Source of the DNA: Ga0077527 sp964533495
GTDB lineage: Bacteria > Pseudomonadota > Gammaproteobacteria > Burkholderiales > SG8-41
Reading direction: 5' to 3'
Length of the DNA stretch: 64,000 nucleotides
NCBI GenBank assembly: GCA_964533495.1
Contig: CAZHJU010000013.1
Location: 1-64,000, forward strand
The notes under the pieces are model-generated. The model did no database searches and was not told the DNA's origin. It saw nothing but the letters and a program-made list of their open reading frames with translations. Position numbers and translations under genes: made by a program. Of this stretch, positions 16,453 to 24,782 are shown one piece after another. Each line of letters begins with the position of its first letter. Position 1 is the first letter of the stretch.

Positions 16453-18972
16453 TTATGATTTCCGGCGAGCGACACGCTTCTTCCCTGCCGGGGCTGCGGC
16501 CTTTGCCGCCTCGTCTTTCACGACACGCGGCGCGAACTCGAAGCCGATCTTGCCGTCGGGCTGCTTGACCAGGAAGGCCTTGAACTTGCGGCCGTTGCGG
16601 TTGGAGATGAAGCCGTCGAGCAGGTCGGTGCGACCGGAGGAAAGAAGCTTCTCCATCTGCGCCCGCTGGATTTCCTGGCGCAGGATCACCTTGCCGGAGC
16701 GGAAGTCGCAGGTCTTGCGCGGCGTGTTTTCGCAGACGTAGTTCATGCCGTGTTCGTAGACGCGGCCCTTGCACTTGGGGCAGTCGCCCAACGCCTGCTG
16801 GCCGCTGAAGTCGACCTCTTCCGCCTCATCGTCGGCGCCGCCCTGGCCGAAATCGAACTCGAGCTTGAGGTTGTTGTTGTCCTTGTCCTCGGCGATGCGG
16901 AGGATCGCCGCGAACGGGCGTCCCATCTTCGAGCGGAAACCCTGCAGCGGTCCGATCGTGCGTTCGCGCAGCAGCGTTTCGACTTCCTCGAGTTCGAACT
17001 GCCGTCCGCCGGGAACCTTGGAGATCGAGAATTCGCAGGCCTCGCAGGCAAACCGCCGGTAATTCTCCCTGACCGTGCCGCCGCAATGCGGGCACGGCGT
17101 TTTCAGCGTCGCGTAATCGCCGGGAATCGTTTCATTATCGTATTCCTTGGCGTGCTTGACGATGCGCTCGGTAATGCGGGAGATCTCTTTCATGAAGGTC
17201 TCGCGCTTCAGCTTGCCGCGTTCCATCTGCAGCAGCTTGTATTCCCACTCCCCCGTGAGCTCCGGCTGGGTCAATTCGTTGACGCCCAGGCCGTTGAGCA
17301 GGGTCATCAGCTGGAATGCCTTGGCGGTCGGGATCAGTTCCCTGCCCTCGCGCACCACGTATTTCTCGGCAATCAGCCGTTCAATGATCGCGGCGCGGGT
17401 GGCCGGCGTGCCCAGCCCCTTCTGCGCCATGGCTTCGCGCAGCTCGTCGTCGTCGATCAGTTTGCCGGCGCCTTCCATCGCGCTCAGCAAGGTCGCTTCC
17501 GAATAACGGGCCGGAGGCCGCGTCGCCAGCGCGATGACGTCGACCGCGTTCGCCAGCGGTTTCTCGCCCTTGGCCACCGCGGGCAGGTTGGCGTTTTCCT
17601 GCTGTTCGTCCTTGCCGTAGATCGCGAGCCAGCCCGGTTTCACCAGGATCTTGCCCTCGGTCTTGAACTTGTGGGCGGCCACCTCGGTGATCCGGGTGGT
17701 GACCAGATACTCGGCCGCCGGGAAAAACACCGCCATGAAGCGCCGCACCACTAGGTCGTAGATCTTCTGCTGGACCTCGTTCAGGCTCTTCGGCGGCTGC
17801 GGGGTCGGAATGATCGCGAAGTGATCCGAAATCTTGGCGTTGTCGAAAATGCGCTTGTTGGCCTTGATCCACTTGCCCTTGATGATTTCCTTCGCGAAAG
17901 GCCCCGGTTCCGGCTCGCCGGCAAGCGCTTCGAGCGTCGTCCTGACCGTGCCCAGATAGTCCTCGGGCAGGTGGCGCGAGTCCGTCCGCGGATAGGTCAG
18001 CGCCTTGTGCTTCTCGTAAAGTTCCTGGGCGATCGACAGCGTCGTTTTCGCCGAAAAGCCGAAACGGCCGTTGGCCTCGCGTTGCAGGGACGTCAGATCG
18101 AACAGCATCGGCGACAGCTGCGACGACGGCTTCGACTCCTCGGTGACCGTACCCGGTTTGCCGCGGCAGGTCTCGGCCACCTTTTCGGCCGCTGCCTTCG
18201 TCCACAGACGGCTGTCCTTCTTTTCGGGATCGTTTTCGTCCTTCTTGAATCCCGGATCGAACCAGCGGCCTTCGTAGTCGCCGGTCCTGGCGCCGAAGGT
18301 CGCGCGCACCTCCCAGTAATCCCGCGGCACGAACTTGCGGATTTTCTGCTCGCGGTCGACGACGATCATCAGTGTCGGCGTCTGCACGCGGCCGACGGTG
18401 GTCAGGTAGAAACCGCCGCCCTTGCTGTTGAAGGCGGTCATCGCGCGCGTGCCGTTGATGCCGACCAGCCAGTCGGCTTCGCTGCGGCTGCGCGCGGCGT
18501 CGGCCAGCGGCTGCATCTCGTCATCGGAGCGCAGATGCTCGAAGCCCTCGCGGATTGCCGCGGGCGTCATGGATTGCAGCCACAGGCGGGAAACCGGCTT
18601 GTTCGTTTTCGTCGCCTGCACGATGTAGCGGAAAATCAGTTCGCCTTCGCGCCCGGCGTCGCAGGCATTGATCAGCGCGGTGACATCCTTGCGCTTGATC
18701 AGTTTGGCCAGCACTTTCAGCCGCGCTTCGCTTTTGGCGATCGGGTTGAGGTCGAAATGCGGCGGAATGACCGGGAGGTTCGCGAAGGACCACTTGCCGC
18801 GCTTGACCTCGAATTCCTCCGGTGCCGCGATTTCCAGCAGGTGGCCGACCGCGGACGACACCACGTACTGGTCGTTTTCAAAGTACTCGGCATGCTTGGT
18901 GAAGCCGCCAAGGACGCGGGCGATGTCGCCGGCAACCGAGGGTTTTTCCGCGATGATGAGGGTTTTCGCCAT
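16453..18972 (-). CDS. topB: DNA topoisomerase III, long form
   Basis: 839 residues, clearly longer than the about 650 of E. coli TopB. TOPRIM elements are EKPSVAGDIARVLG at the start and DACDAGREGELIFRY near 105-115; the nucleophilic tyrosine is in LTYPRTDSRHLP (about 327). The extra C-terminal third has two zinc-finger-like modules (CPHCGG near 627, CPKCKG near 730) and repeated modules with GFxSxxGRxFxA. It decatenates single-strand DNA. It is the last gene of a minus-strand run with dprA and the LysM gene. Confidence 0.95.
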   Translation of the reverse strand: MAKTLIIAEKPSVAGDIARVLGGFTKHAEYFENDQYVVSSAVGHLLEIAAPEEFEVKRGKWSFANLPVIPPHFDLNPIAKSEARLKVLAKLIKRKDVTALINACDAGREGELIFRYIVQATKTNKPVSRLWLQSMTPAAIREGFEHLRSDDEMQPLADAARSRSEADWLVGINGTRAMTAFNSKGGGFYLTTVGRVQTPTLMIVVDREQKIRKFVPRDYWEVRATFGARTGDYEGRWFDPGFKKDENDPEKKDSRLWTKAAAEKVAETCRGKPGTVTEESKPSSQLSPMLFDLTSLQREANGRFGFSAKTTLSIAQELYEKHKALTYPRTDSRHLPEDYLGTVRTTLEALAGEPEPGPFAKEIIKGKWIKANKRIFDNAKISDHFAIIPTPQPPKSLNEVQQKIYDLVVRRFMAVFFPAAEYLVTTRITEVAAHKFKTEGKILVKPGWLAIYGKDEQQENANLPAVAKGEKPLANAVDVIALATRPPARYSEATLLSAMEGAGKLIDDDELREAMAQKGLGTPATRAAIIERLIAEKYVVREGRELIPTAKAFQLMTLLNGLGVNELTQPELTGEWEYKLLQMERGKLKRETFMKEISRITERIVKHAKEYDNETIPGDYATLKTPCPHCGGTVRENYRRFACEACEFSISKVPGGRQFELEEVETLLRERTIGPLQGFRSKMGRPFAAILRIAEDKDNNNLKLEFDFGQGGADDEAEEVDFSGQQALGDCPKCKGRVYEHGMNYVCENTPRKTCDFRSGKVILRQEIQRAQMEKLLSSGRTDLLDGFISNRNGRKFKAFLVKQPDGKIGFEFAPRVVKDEAAKAAAPAGKKRVARRKS

Positions 18973-19083
18973 GTAACCCGTTGAAAGTGCGGCACTAACG
19001 CCGCTGCAGGGACCCCGGGACGGCAGGGGCTCGAAAAAGAGCGCCCGATGATAAGAACAATCCCGGACCAGCGCAAGCCGGGT

Positions 19084-20166
19084 TCAGAACAGCCGTTGCC
19101 AGCGGCCTCCGGGCAATCGCTCGACGGCACCGGCCAGTTCGAGGGCGGTCAGCGCGGTGTTGATGTCGCCGGTGGCCAGGCCGCTGCGTTGCTGCAGCGT
19201 GTCCATGTCCACGGGTTCGAAGCCGATATGCCCGAGCAGGGGATCGTCTGCCTGTGCCGCGGTTTCCGGAGAAACCGCGGGTGGCGCATGCCGCAGTCCC
19301 AGCTCTTCCAGCACGTCCTGTGCCGATTCGACCAGCTTTGCACCCTGCTTGATCAGCGCATGGCAGCCCTTGGCCAGCGGCGAATGTATGGAGCCCGGAA
19401 TTGCAAAAACTTCGCGGCCCTGGTCCGCGGCAAGCCGGGCCGTGATCAGCGAGCCGCTGGAAATCGCGGCCTCGACCACCAGGCAGCCGCGGGACAGTCC
19501 GCAGATCAGGCGGTTGCGCCGTGGAAAATTGCCTGCAATGGCCGGGGTGCCCAGCGGGAATTCGGAAATCAGCGTTCCGCTTTCGGCGATCCGGTGTGCC
19601 AGGTCGCGATTGCGCGCGGGATAGACCACATCCAGGCCCGTGCCGACCACGGCAATGGTCGAACTGCGGCCTGCAAGTCCGCCGCGATGCGCGGCGGCAT
19701 CGATACCCGCTGCGAGCCCGCTGATGATGGTCAGTCCGGCATCGCTGAAAGCCGCGGCGAAGGCTTCCGCATTGGCGAGACCCTGCGCCGTCGCGTTGCG
19801 GCTGCCGACGATCGCGAATCCCGCGCGGTTCAGCAGATCGGGACGGCCCTTCACATAAAGCAGGGGAGGCGGATCCGGAATTTCCAGCAATGATTTCGGA
19901 TATTCCGCGTCGGCCAGGGTAACGATGCGGTTGAGTGGATCTTCCAGCCATGGCCCCACGCCATTCCATGACGACGGATCCGCGCCGCCGCTGCCGATGG
20001 CCGCCGCGAGTTTTTCATTGACGATGGCTCGCAGCGTGCCCTGGCCGGCGGCAAGCACGGCTTCGGGCGTGCCCAGCGCGACGAGCAGCCTGCGCAGCGA
20101 CTGGTGCCCCAGGCCCGGCAGCAGGCTCAGGCGCAGCCATGCCTCGAGATCGGCGGAAATCGCCAT
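19084..20166 (-). CDS. dprA: DNA-processing protein DprA (Smf)
   Basis: 360 residues. An N-terminal SAM-like domain precedes the Rossmann domain with AIVGSRNATAQG, ISGLAAGIDAAAHRG and VVGTGLDVVYPARN, the diagnostic DprA motifs; the C-terminus is a winged-helix domain. DprA loads RecA on incoming single-stranded DNA during natural transformation. The position between topB and the LysM gene is the usual betaproteobacterial one. Confidence 0.96.
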   Translation of the reverse strand: MAISADLEAWLRLSLLPGLGHQSLRRLLVALGTPEAVLAAGQGTLRAIVNEKLAAAIGSGGADPSSWNGVGPWLEDPLNRIVTLADAEYPKSLLEIPDPPPLLYVKGRPDLLNRAGFAIVGSRNATAQGLANAEAFAAAFSDAGLTIISGLAAGIDAAAHRGGLAGRSSTIAVVGTGLDVVYPARNRDLAHRIAESGTLISEFPLGTPAIAGNFPRRNRLICGLSRGCLVVEAAISSGSLITARLAADQGREVFAIPGSIHSPLAKGCHALIKQGAKLVESAQDVLEELGLRHAPPAVSPETAAQADDPLLGHIGFEPVDMDTLQQRSGLATGDINTALTALELAGAVERLPGGRWQRLF

Positions 20167-20223
20167 GGGGCGCCGTTGTCGCGGAGCCGGCGTCAGATGG
20201 CGGGAGCAGGATGCTCCCGGCGA

Positions 20224-21366
20224 TCAGGGATTGGTGGCGAAATCGGAGACCGCAACGGGGCGGCTGGCTTCCATGACCAGTGCGAACGATGCGCGGTCAA
20301 AGGTGCGGAACACCATCACCAGCCCGTAGCGTTCATCGGGCAGCTGTGCGATGTTTTCGCGCGTGATCGCTTCGCCCCGTGCCAGCAGCTTGTCGCGCGG
20401 CGGCAGGGGTTCGCTGTAATAGACACGCGGCGTGTCGCTGCCGGTGATTCCGGAACGGCCGAACAGCGGTTCCGTGCGCTGGCTGTAGCGCGCGCTGGTC
20501 TGGCTGCGCTCGATCGCCAGCACGGTGCCGACGCCCAGCCCGTCCTTGCTGCCTTTGGACAGGGCGACGATCGACAGCGGGCCGGTTTCCTGCAGGCCGC
20601 CGTAGGTCGACACGATGCGCGCCTTGACGGGCGCTTTCGGCGGATGCGGCACATAGGCGAACACCGGCGTCTGTTTGCCCAGGGGCATCAGCCGGTCGTC
20701 CTGGTAGATTTCCTGCACCGAGCGGACGATGTTGATCGTCGCCACTTCGCCATGCCGGCTGACCCGGGCATCGCCGAGATAGGTCGCTTCGTATCCCAGC
20801 ACTTCTTTGGTTTCGGGATCGATCAGCGGATCGCCGCGGCGGAAAATCTGCCACTGGTCGCCCTTGTCCTTGGTGATGCCGCGCACGAATGCGCGGTCTC
20901 CGGCGCCCAGCGTGACGCGGCTTTCCGCGGTGGCCACGATGCGCGGTGCGCTGTCGAGTTCGGTGTCACTGACCACCAGCGGCTTCGAAAGGAAGGGCTC
21001 GATGACCGACGGCGGGATGCTGGGAACGGCGCTGCGCGCGCTGGGCTCGCTGCGCACCCGGGGCTCCAGCCGGGTGGTTTCAAGCTGGACCAGCTTCAGC
21101 TGCGCTTCGCCCCCGCTGCGGTCCAGCACGATGACGTCCCCGGGATAAATGAGGTGGGGATTCCTGATCTGCTCCTGGTTCATTTTCCACAGCTCGGGCC
21201 AGCGCCAGGGTTCCTTCAGGTAGCGCCCGGAAATGCCCCACAGCGTGTCTCCTTTTTGCACGACATACCGGTCGGGTGCCGCGTCTTTGATCGCAGCAGC
21301 CTCGGCGGCATACGTGCCGGACACCGGAGTTATCAACAAAATCAGGGATATAATTGCTTTTCGCAT
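20224..21366 (-). CDS. Exported LysM-domain protein
   Basis: 380 residues from ATG at 21364-21366 (MRKAIISLILLITPVSGTYA, signal peptide). One LysM peptidoglycan-binding domain near residues 32-80 (YVVQKGDTLWGISGRYLK, NPHLIYPGDVIVL). The remaining 300 residues belong to the family found beside dprA/def in betaproteobacteria; its function is unproved. It is divergent from def with 112 bases between, so the promoters of both lie there. Confidence 0.9.
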   Translation of the reverse strand: MRKAIISLILLITPVSGTYAAEAAAIKDAAPDRYVVQKGDTLWGISGRYLKEPWRWPELWKMNQEQIRNPHLIYPGDVIVLDRSGGEAQLKLVQLETTRLEPRVRSEPSARSAVPSIPPSVIEPFLSKPLVVSDTELDSAPRIVATAESRVTLGAGDRAFVRGITKDKGDQWQIFRRGDPLIDPETKEVLGYEATYLGDARVSRHGEVATINIVRSVQEIYQDDRLMPLGKQTPVFAYVPHPPKAPVKARIVSTYGGLQETGPLSIVALSKGSKDGLGVGTVLAIERSQTSARYSQRTEPLFGRSGITGSDTPRVYYSEPLPPRDKLLARGEAITRENIAQLPDERYGLVMVFRTFDRASFALVMEASRPVAVSDFATNP

Positions 21367-21478
21367 GTGGAACCCCACCTTATGTGCGTGTCGCCGGCGC
21401 TGGCTGTGACACCCGCCGCCGATACGTAAGAGTTTAGTTTAAATTCTGCATCTAGCTGATTAAATAGGCAAGTTTTTC

Positions 21479-21982
21479 ATGGCTTTACTGCCGATATTGC
21501 ATTACCCCGATCCGCGGCTGCACAAAGTGGCCGCCCCGGTGGCGCGGGTCGATGACAAAATTCGTAAATTAATCAAGAACATGGCTGATACCATGTATGC
21601 CGCGCCGGGAATCGGTCTTGCCGCAACACAGGTGGACGTCCACCAGCGCGTCATCGTCATCGACATTTCCGAAACCCGTGATCAGCTGCTGGTCCTGATC
21701 AACCCGGAAATCATAAGCGCCGAAGGCGAAAAAGAATGTGAAGAAGGTTGTCTTTCGGTGCCCGGAATCTACGAAAAAGTGACCCGCGCCGCGAAAATCA
21801 CGGTTTCGGCGCTGGACGGCGACGGCCAGTCGCGCAACATCGAGGCCGACGGCCTGCTCGCAGTGTGCATCCAGCATGAAATGGACCACCTGGTCGGCCG
21901 CGTTTTCGTCGAAAAACTGTCGCAGCTCAAACAGAAACGCATTGTCGCCAAACTGCAAAAGCAGCAACGGCAGGCGATGTAA
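21479..21982 (+). CDS. def: Peptide deformylase
   Basis: 167 residues. The three metal and active-site motifs are GIGLAATQ, EGCLSVPG and QHEMDHLVG (HExxH). It removes the formyl group from nascent proteins and is placed before fmt as usual. Codons for KIRKLIKNM near residue 30 are AT-rich. Confidence 0.98.
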   Translation: MALLPILHYPDPRLHKVAAPVARVDDKIRKLIKNMADTMYAAPGIGLAATQVDVHQRVIVIDISETRDQLLVLINPEIISAEGEKECEEGCLSVPGIYEKVTRAAKITVSALDGDGQSRNIEADGLLAVCIQHEMDHLVGRVFVEKLSQLKQKRIVAKLQKQQRQAM

Positions 21983-22009
21983 GTCCGGCAACCCCGGACA
22001 CCGGCGACC

Positions 22010-22936
22010 TTGAACGTCATATTCGCAGGAACGCCCGCTTTCGCGGCCGCCGCGCTGGCGGCGCTGCTCGATGCCGGACATCGTGTGCCGCTGGTGCTGA
22101 CACAGCCGGACCGGCCTGCCGGCCGCGGCCTGAAGACCCAGCCTTCCGCCGTCAAACAGCTGGCTTTGGCGCGGCAACTCGAGCTTGCCCAGCCGCCGAG
22201 CCTGAAGGATGAAGCCGTAATCGCGAAACTCGCGCAGTTCGATCCCGACGTCATGGTTGTCGCCGCCTATGGCCTGATGATCCCGTCCCGCCTGCTCCCG
22301 GTGCCGCGGCTGGGCTGCCTGAACATCCATGCTTCGCTGCTGCCGCGCTGGCGCGGCGCCGCCCCGATCCAGCGCGCGATTCTTGCCGGCGACCGCGTAA
22401 CCGGCGTCACCATCATGCAGATGGACGAAGGGCTGGATACCGGCGCCATGCTGCTCAAGACGGAAGTCGCGATTGATGACCGGGACAGCACGCATTCGCT
22501 GCACGACAAGCTTGCCGAGGCCGGCGCACGGCTGATCGTCCGTGCCCTGCGGGAGATGCCGCTGTCGCCCGAACCGCAGAATCCGGCAGAGTCCTGTTAT
22601 GCAGCGAAAATTACTAGGGCGGAAGCGGCGATCGACTGGACCAGGCCGGCCGCGGAAATCGACCGCCGGATCCGCGCCTTCAATCCGGCGCCCGGCGCCC
22701 ATACGCTGTACGACGGACAGCCGCTGAAAATCTGGCAGGCCGAGCCGGTCACCGGCATTGCCGCGGAGGCTGCTCCGGGGGCGGTGCTGCAGGCCGGTCC
22801 CGGCGTCCTGCAGGTGGCCACCGGTGCGGGCAGCCTGCGCCTCCTGGAACTGCAGCGCGCCGGCGGCAGGCGGATGACTGCCCAGGCGTTCCTTGCCGGT
22901 GTGCCGCCGGTTGCGGGTGCCCGCCTCGGCGGATAG
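22010..22936 (+). CDS. fmt: Methionyl-tRNA formyltransferase
   Basis: 308 residues with a TTG start at 22010-22012 (reads NVIFAGTPAFA after the initiator, the standard Fmt start), no nearer ATG fits. The N-terminal domain has LNIHASLLPRWRGAAPIQRA with the catalytic Asn-His and later the Asp region of family GART; the C-terminal domain binds tRNA. It lies 27 nt after def. Confidence 0.97.
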   Translation: MNVIFAGTPAFAAAALAALLDAGHRVPLVLTQPDRPAGRGLKTQPSAVKQLALARQLELAQPPSLKDEAVIAKLAQFDPDVMVVAAYGLMIPSRLLPVPRLGCLNIHASLLPRWRGAAPIQRAILAGDRVTGVTIMQMDEGLDTGAMLLKTEVAIDDRDSTHSLHDKLAEAGARLIVRALREMPLSPEPQNPAESCYAAKITRAEAAIDWTRPAAEIDRRIRAFNPAPGAHTLYDGQPLKIWQAEPVTGIAAEAAPGAVLQAGPGVLQVATGAGSLRLLELQRAGGRRMTAQAFLAGVPPVAGARLGG

Positions 22937-22954
22937 GCCGCCGGCTGCCGGATC

Positions 22955-24238
22955 ATGGAACAAATCCAGTGTCTGGCCGCGGGCGCGGTAACGCGGGTAA
23001 TCGCCGGGCGCAGCCTGGATGCCCAACTGACGGCGGTGTGGCGCAGTGAACCGGCGCTGACGGCCCAGCAGCGCGGTGCCGTGCAGGATCTCGCGTATGG
23101 CGTGCTGCGCCACCTGGGAAAGCTGGACGCGATATCCGTGCAGTTGCTGCAGAAACCGCTGGCCGACGCGCCGGTACGGGACCTGCTGCGCGTTGCGCTG
23201 TACCAGCTCGGCCATACCAGGGCCGGCGTGCATGCCATCGTCGATCACGCAGTGACCGCCTGCGGCCGCCTGGGCCATCCCCAGGCCCGCGGCCTGGTCA
23301 ATGCGGTGCTGCGCAATTACCTGCGTCGCCGTGATGAAGTCGATGCCCTCGCGGCGTCGACCGACGAAGGCAGATATTCCCATCCGTCGTGGTGGATGGC
23401 CAGGCTCGCGGCGGACCATCCCGGACACTGGCGCGAAATGCTGGAAGCCGGCAATTCGCGCCCGCCACTGACCTTGCGGGTCAATCGCCGGAAAACCGGC
23501 CGTGATGTTTACCTTGAAAGTCTCGCGCGGCAGGACATCGCGGCGCGGCCGGTCGGCCATGACGGCGTGATCGTGGCCAGGCCGCGGCCGGTGGCGCAGC
23601 TGCCCGGGTTCGCCGACGGCCATGTCTCGGTGCAGGACGCCGGCGCCCAGCTCGCCGCCGGTCTTCTTGACGTGAGCGCCGGCATGCGCGTGCTCGACGC
23701 CTGCGCCGCGCCCGGCGGCAAGACGGCGCACCTGCTGGAACTGGCCGACATCGACCTGGTTGCCGCGGATATCGACGGCGAGCGGCTGCAGCGCGTCGCG
23801 GAAAACCTGCAGCGGCTGTCGCTGTCGGCGCGGTTGCTGCAGGCGGATGCCGGCCGGCCGGAGGACTGGCGCGCTGCGGGCACCTTCGACTGCATACTTG
23901 CCGACGTGCCCTGCACCGCATCCGGCGTGGTGCGCCGCCATCCCGACATCAAATGGCTGCGCAAGCCCGGGGATGTCGCGGCGCTGACAAAGCGGCAGGC
24001 GCGCATCCTCGACACGCTTTGGCAGTTGCTGCGCAGAGATGGTAAATTGCTGTATGCGACCTGTTCCCTGTTCCGCGAAGAGAATGGCCTGCAGGTCGAA
24101 CGGTTTCTTGCCCGCCATGCCGACGCGCGGCTGATGCCCTTGTTGTTGCCCGCCGACGGCATCAGACAGATTGAGGGCCAACTTCTTCCCGATGCCGCGC
24201 ATGACGGTTTTTTCTACGCCCTTCTGGAAAAGATCTGA
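22955..24238 (+). CDS. rsmB: 16S rRNA m5C967 methyltransferase RsmB (Sun)
   Basis: 427 residues. The N-terminal NusB-like RNA-binding domain (to about 140) is followed by the SAM methyltransferase with DACAAPGGKTAHLLEL, DVPCTASGVVRRHPDIKW and LYATCSLF; the two cysteines are the catalytic pair of the RCMT family. The following gene starts inside its 3-prime end. Confidence 0.97.
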   Translation: MEQIQCLAAGAVTRVIAGRSLDAQLTAVWRSEPALTAQQRGAVQDLAYGVLRHLGKLDAISVQLLQKPLADAPVRDLLRVALYQLGHTRAGVHAIVDHAVTACGRLGHPQARGLVNAVLRNYLRRRDEVDALAASTDEGRYSHPSWWMARLAADHPGHWREMLEAGNSRPPLTLRVNRRKTGRDVYLESLARQDIAARPVGHDGVIVARPRPVAQLPGFADGHVSVQDAGAQLAAGLLDVSAGMRVLDACAAPGGKTAHLLELADIDLVAADIDGERLQRVAENLQRLSLSARLLQADAGRPEDWRAAGTFDCILADVPCTASGVVRRHPDIKWLRKPGDVAALTKRQARILDTLWQLLRRDGKLLYATCSLFREENGLQVERFLARHADARLMPLLLPADGIRQIEGQLLPDAAHDGFFYALLEKI

Positions 24239-24782
24239 CCTCGGAGCGCTGCTGCTGGCGCTGCTGCTGTCGGCATTCGCGGCCCTTGCCGCCCAGCCCC
24301 ATGGCATCGAAGTGCGCAGCGCGTCGTTCACTGCCGCGGATGACCATTACGTGCTGGATGCCGACATCGACGTCATCCTGTCGGCGCCGCTCGAGGACGC
24401 GCTGAACAAGGGCATACCGCTGTACTTCACGCTGGAGTTCGAACTGGTGAGGCCCCGCTGGTACTGGTTCAACGACCGGGCCATGGCGCGGGAACAGCAA
24501 TATCGCCTGTCCTACAGCGCACTGACGCGCCAGTACCGCATCGGCATCGGCGCGTTCTACCAGAACTTTCCCACGCTCAGGGAAGCCTTGCAGGTGATGA
24601 GCAAGGTGCGGCGGCGCGAAGAGCCGGAGCCCGGCTCGCTCAGCAAGGGCACCGCCTATACCGCCGGCCTGCGCCTGCGGCTCGACACCTCGCAGCTGCC
24701 CAAGCCGTTCAACCTGAATGCGCTGGGCTCGCGGGAGTGGAACCTCGGTTCCGAGTGGTACCGCTGGACGGTGACGCCGTGA
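24192..24782 (+). CDS. DUF4390 exported protein
   Basis: About 196 residues from ATG at 24192 (an ATG at 24201 also fits; an upstream TTG at 24171 is less likely). The start lies within the rsmB end. A hydrophobic signal segment (LGALLLALLLSAFAALA) is followed by the DUF4390 body with HYVLDADIDVILSAPLEDAL and RWYWFNDR. In betaproteobacteria this gene sits regularly between rsmB and an NtrY-like kinase, suggesting a link to that sensor; function unknown. Confidence 0.85.
   Translation: MPRMTVFSTPFWKRSDLGALLLALLLSAFAALAAQPHGIEVRSASFTAADDHYVLDADIDVILSAPLEDALNKGIPLYFTLEFELVRPRWYWFNDRAMAREQQYRLSYSALTRQYRIGIGAFYQNFPTLREALQVMSKVRRREEPEPGSLSKGTAYTAGLRLRLDTSQLPKPFNLNALGSREWNLGSEWYRWTVTP

Noticed and set aside
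21569..24331. A 920-codon minus-strand open frame
   Set aside because: It lies opposite def, fmt and rsmB and shows the same composition artefact.
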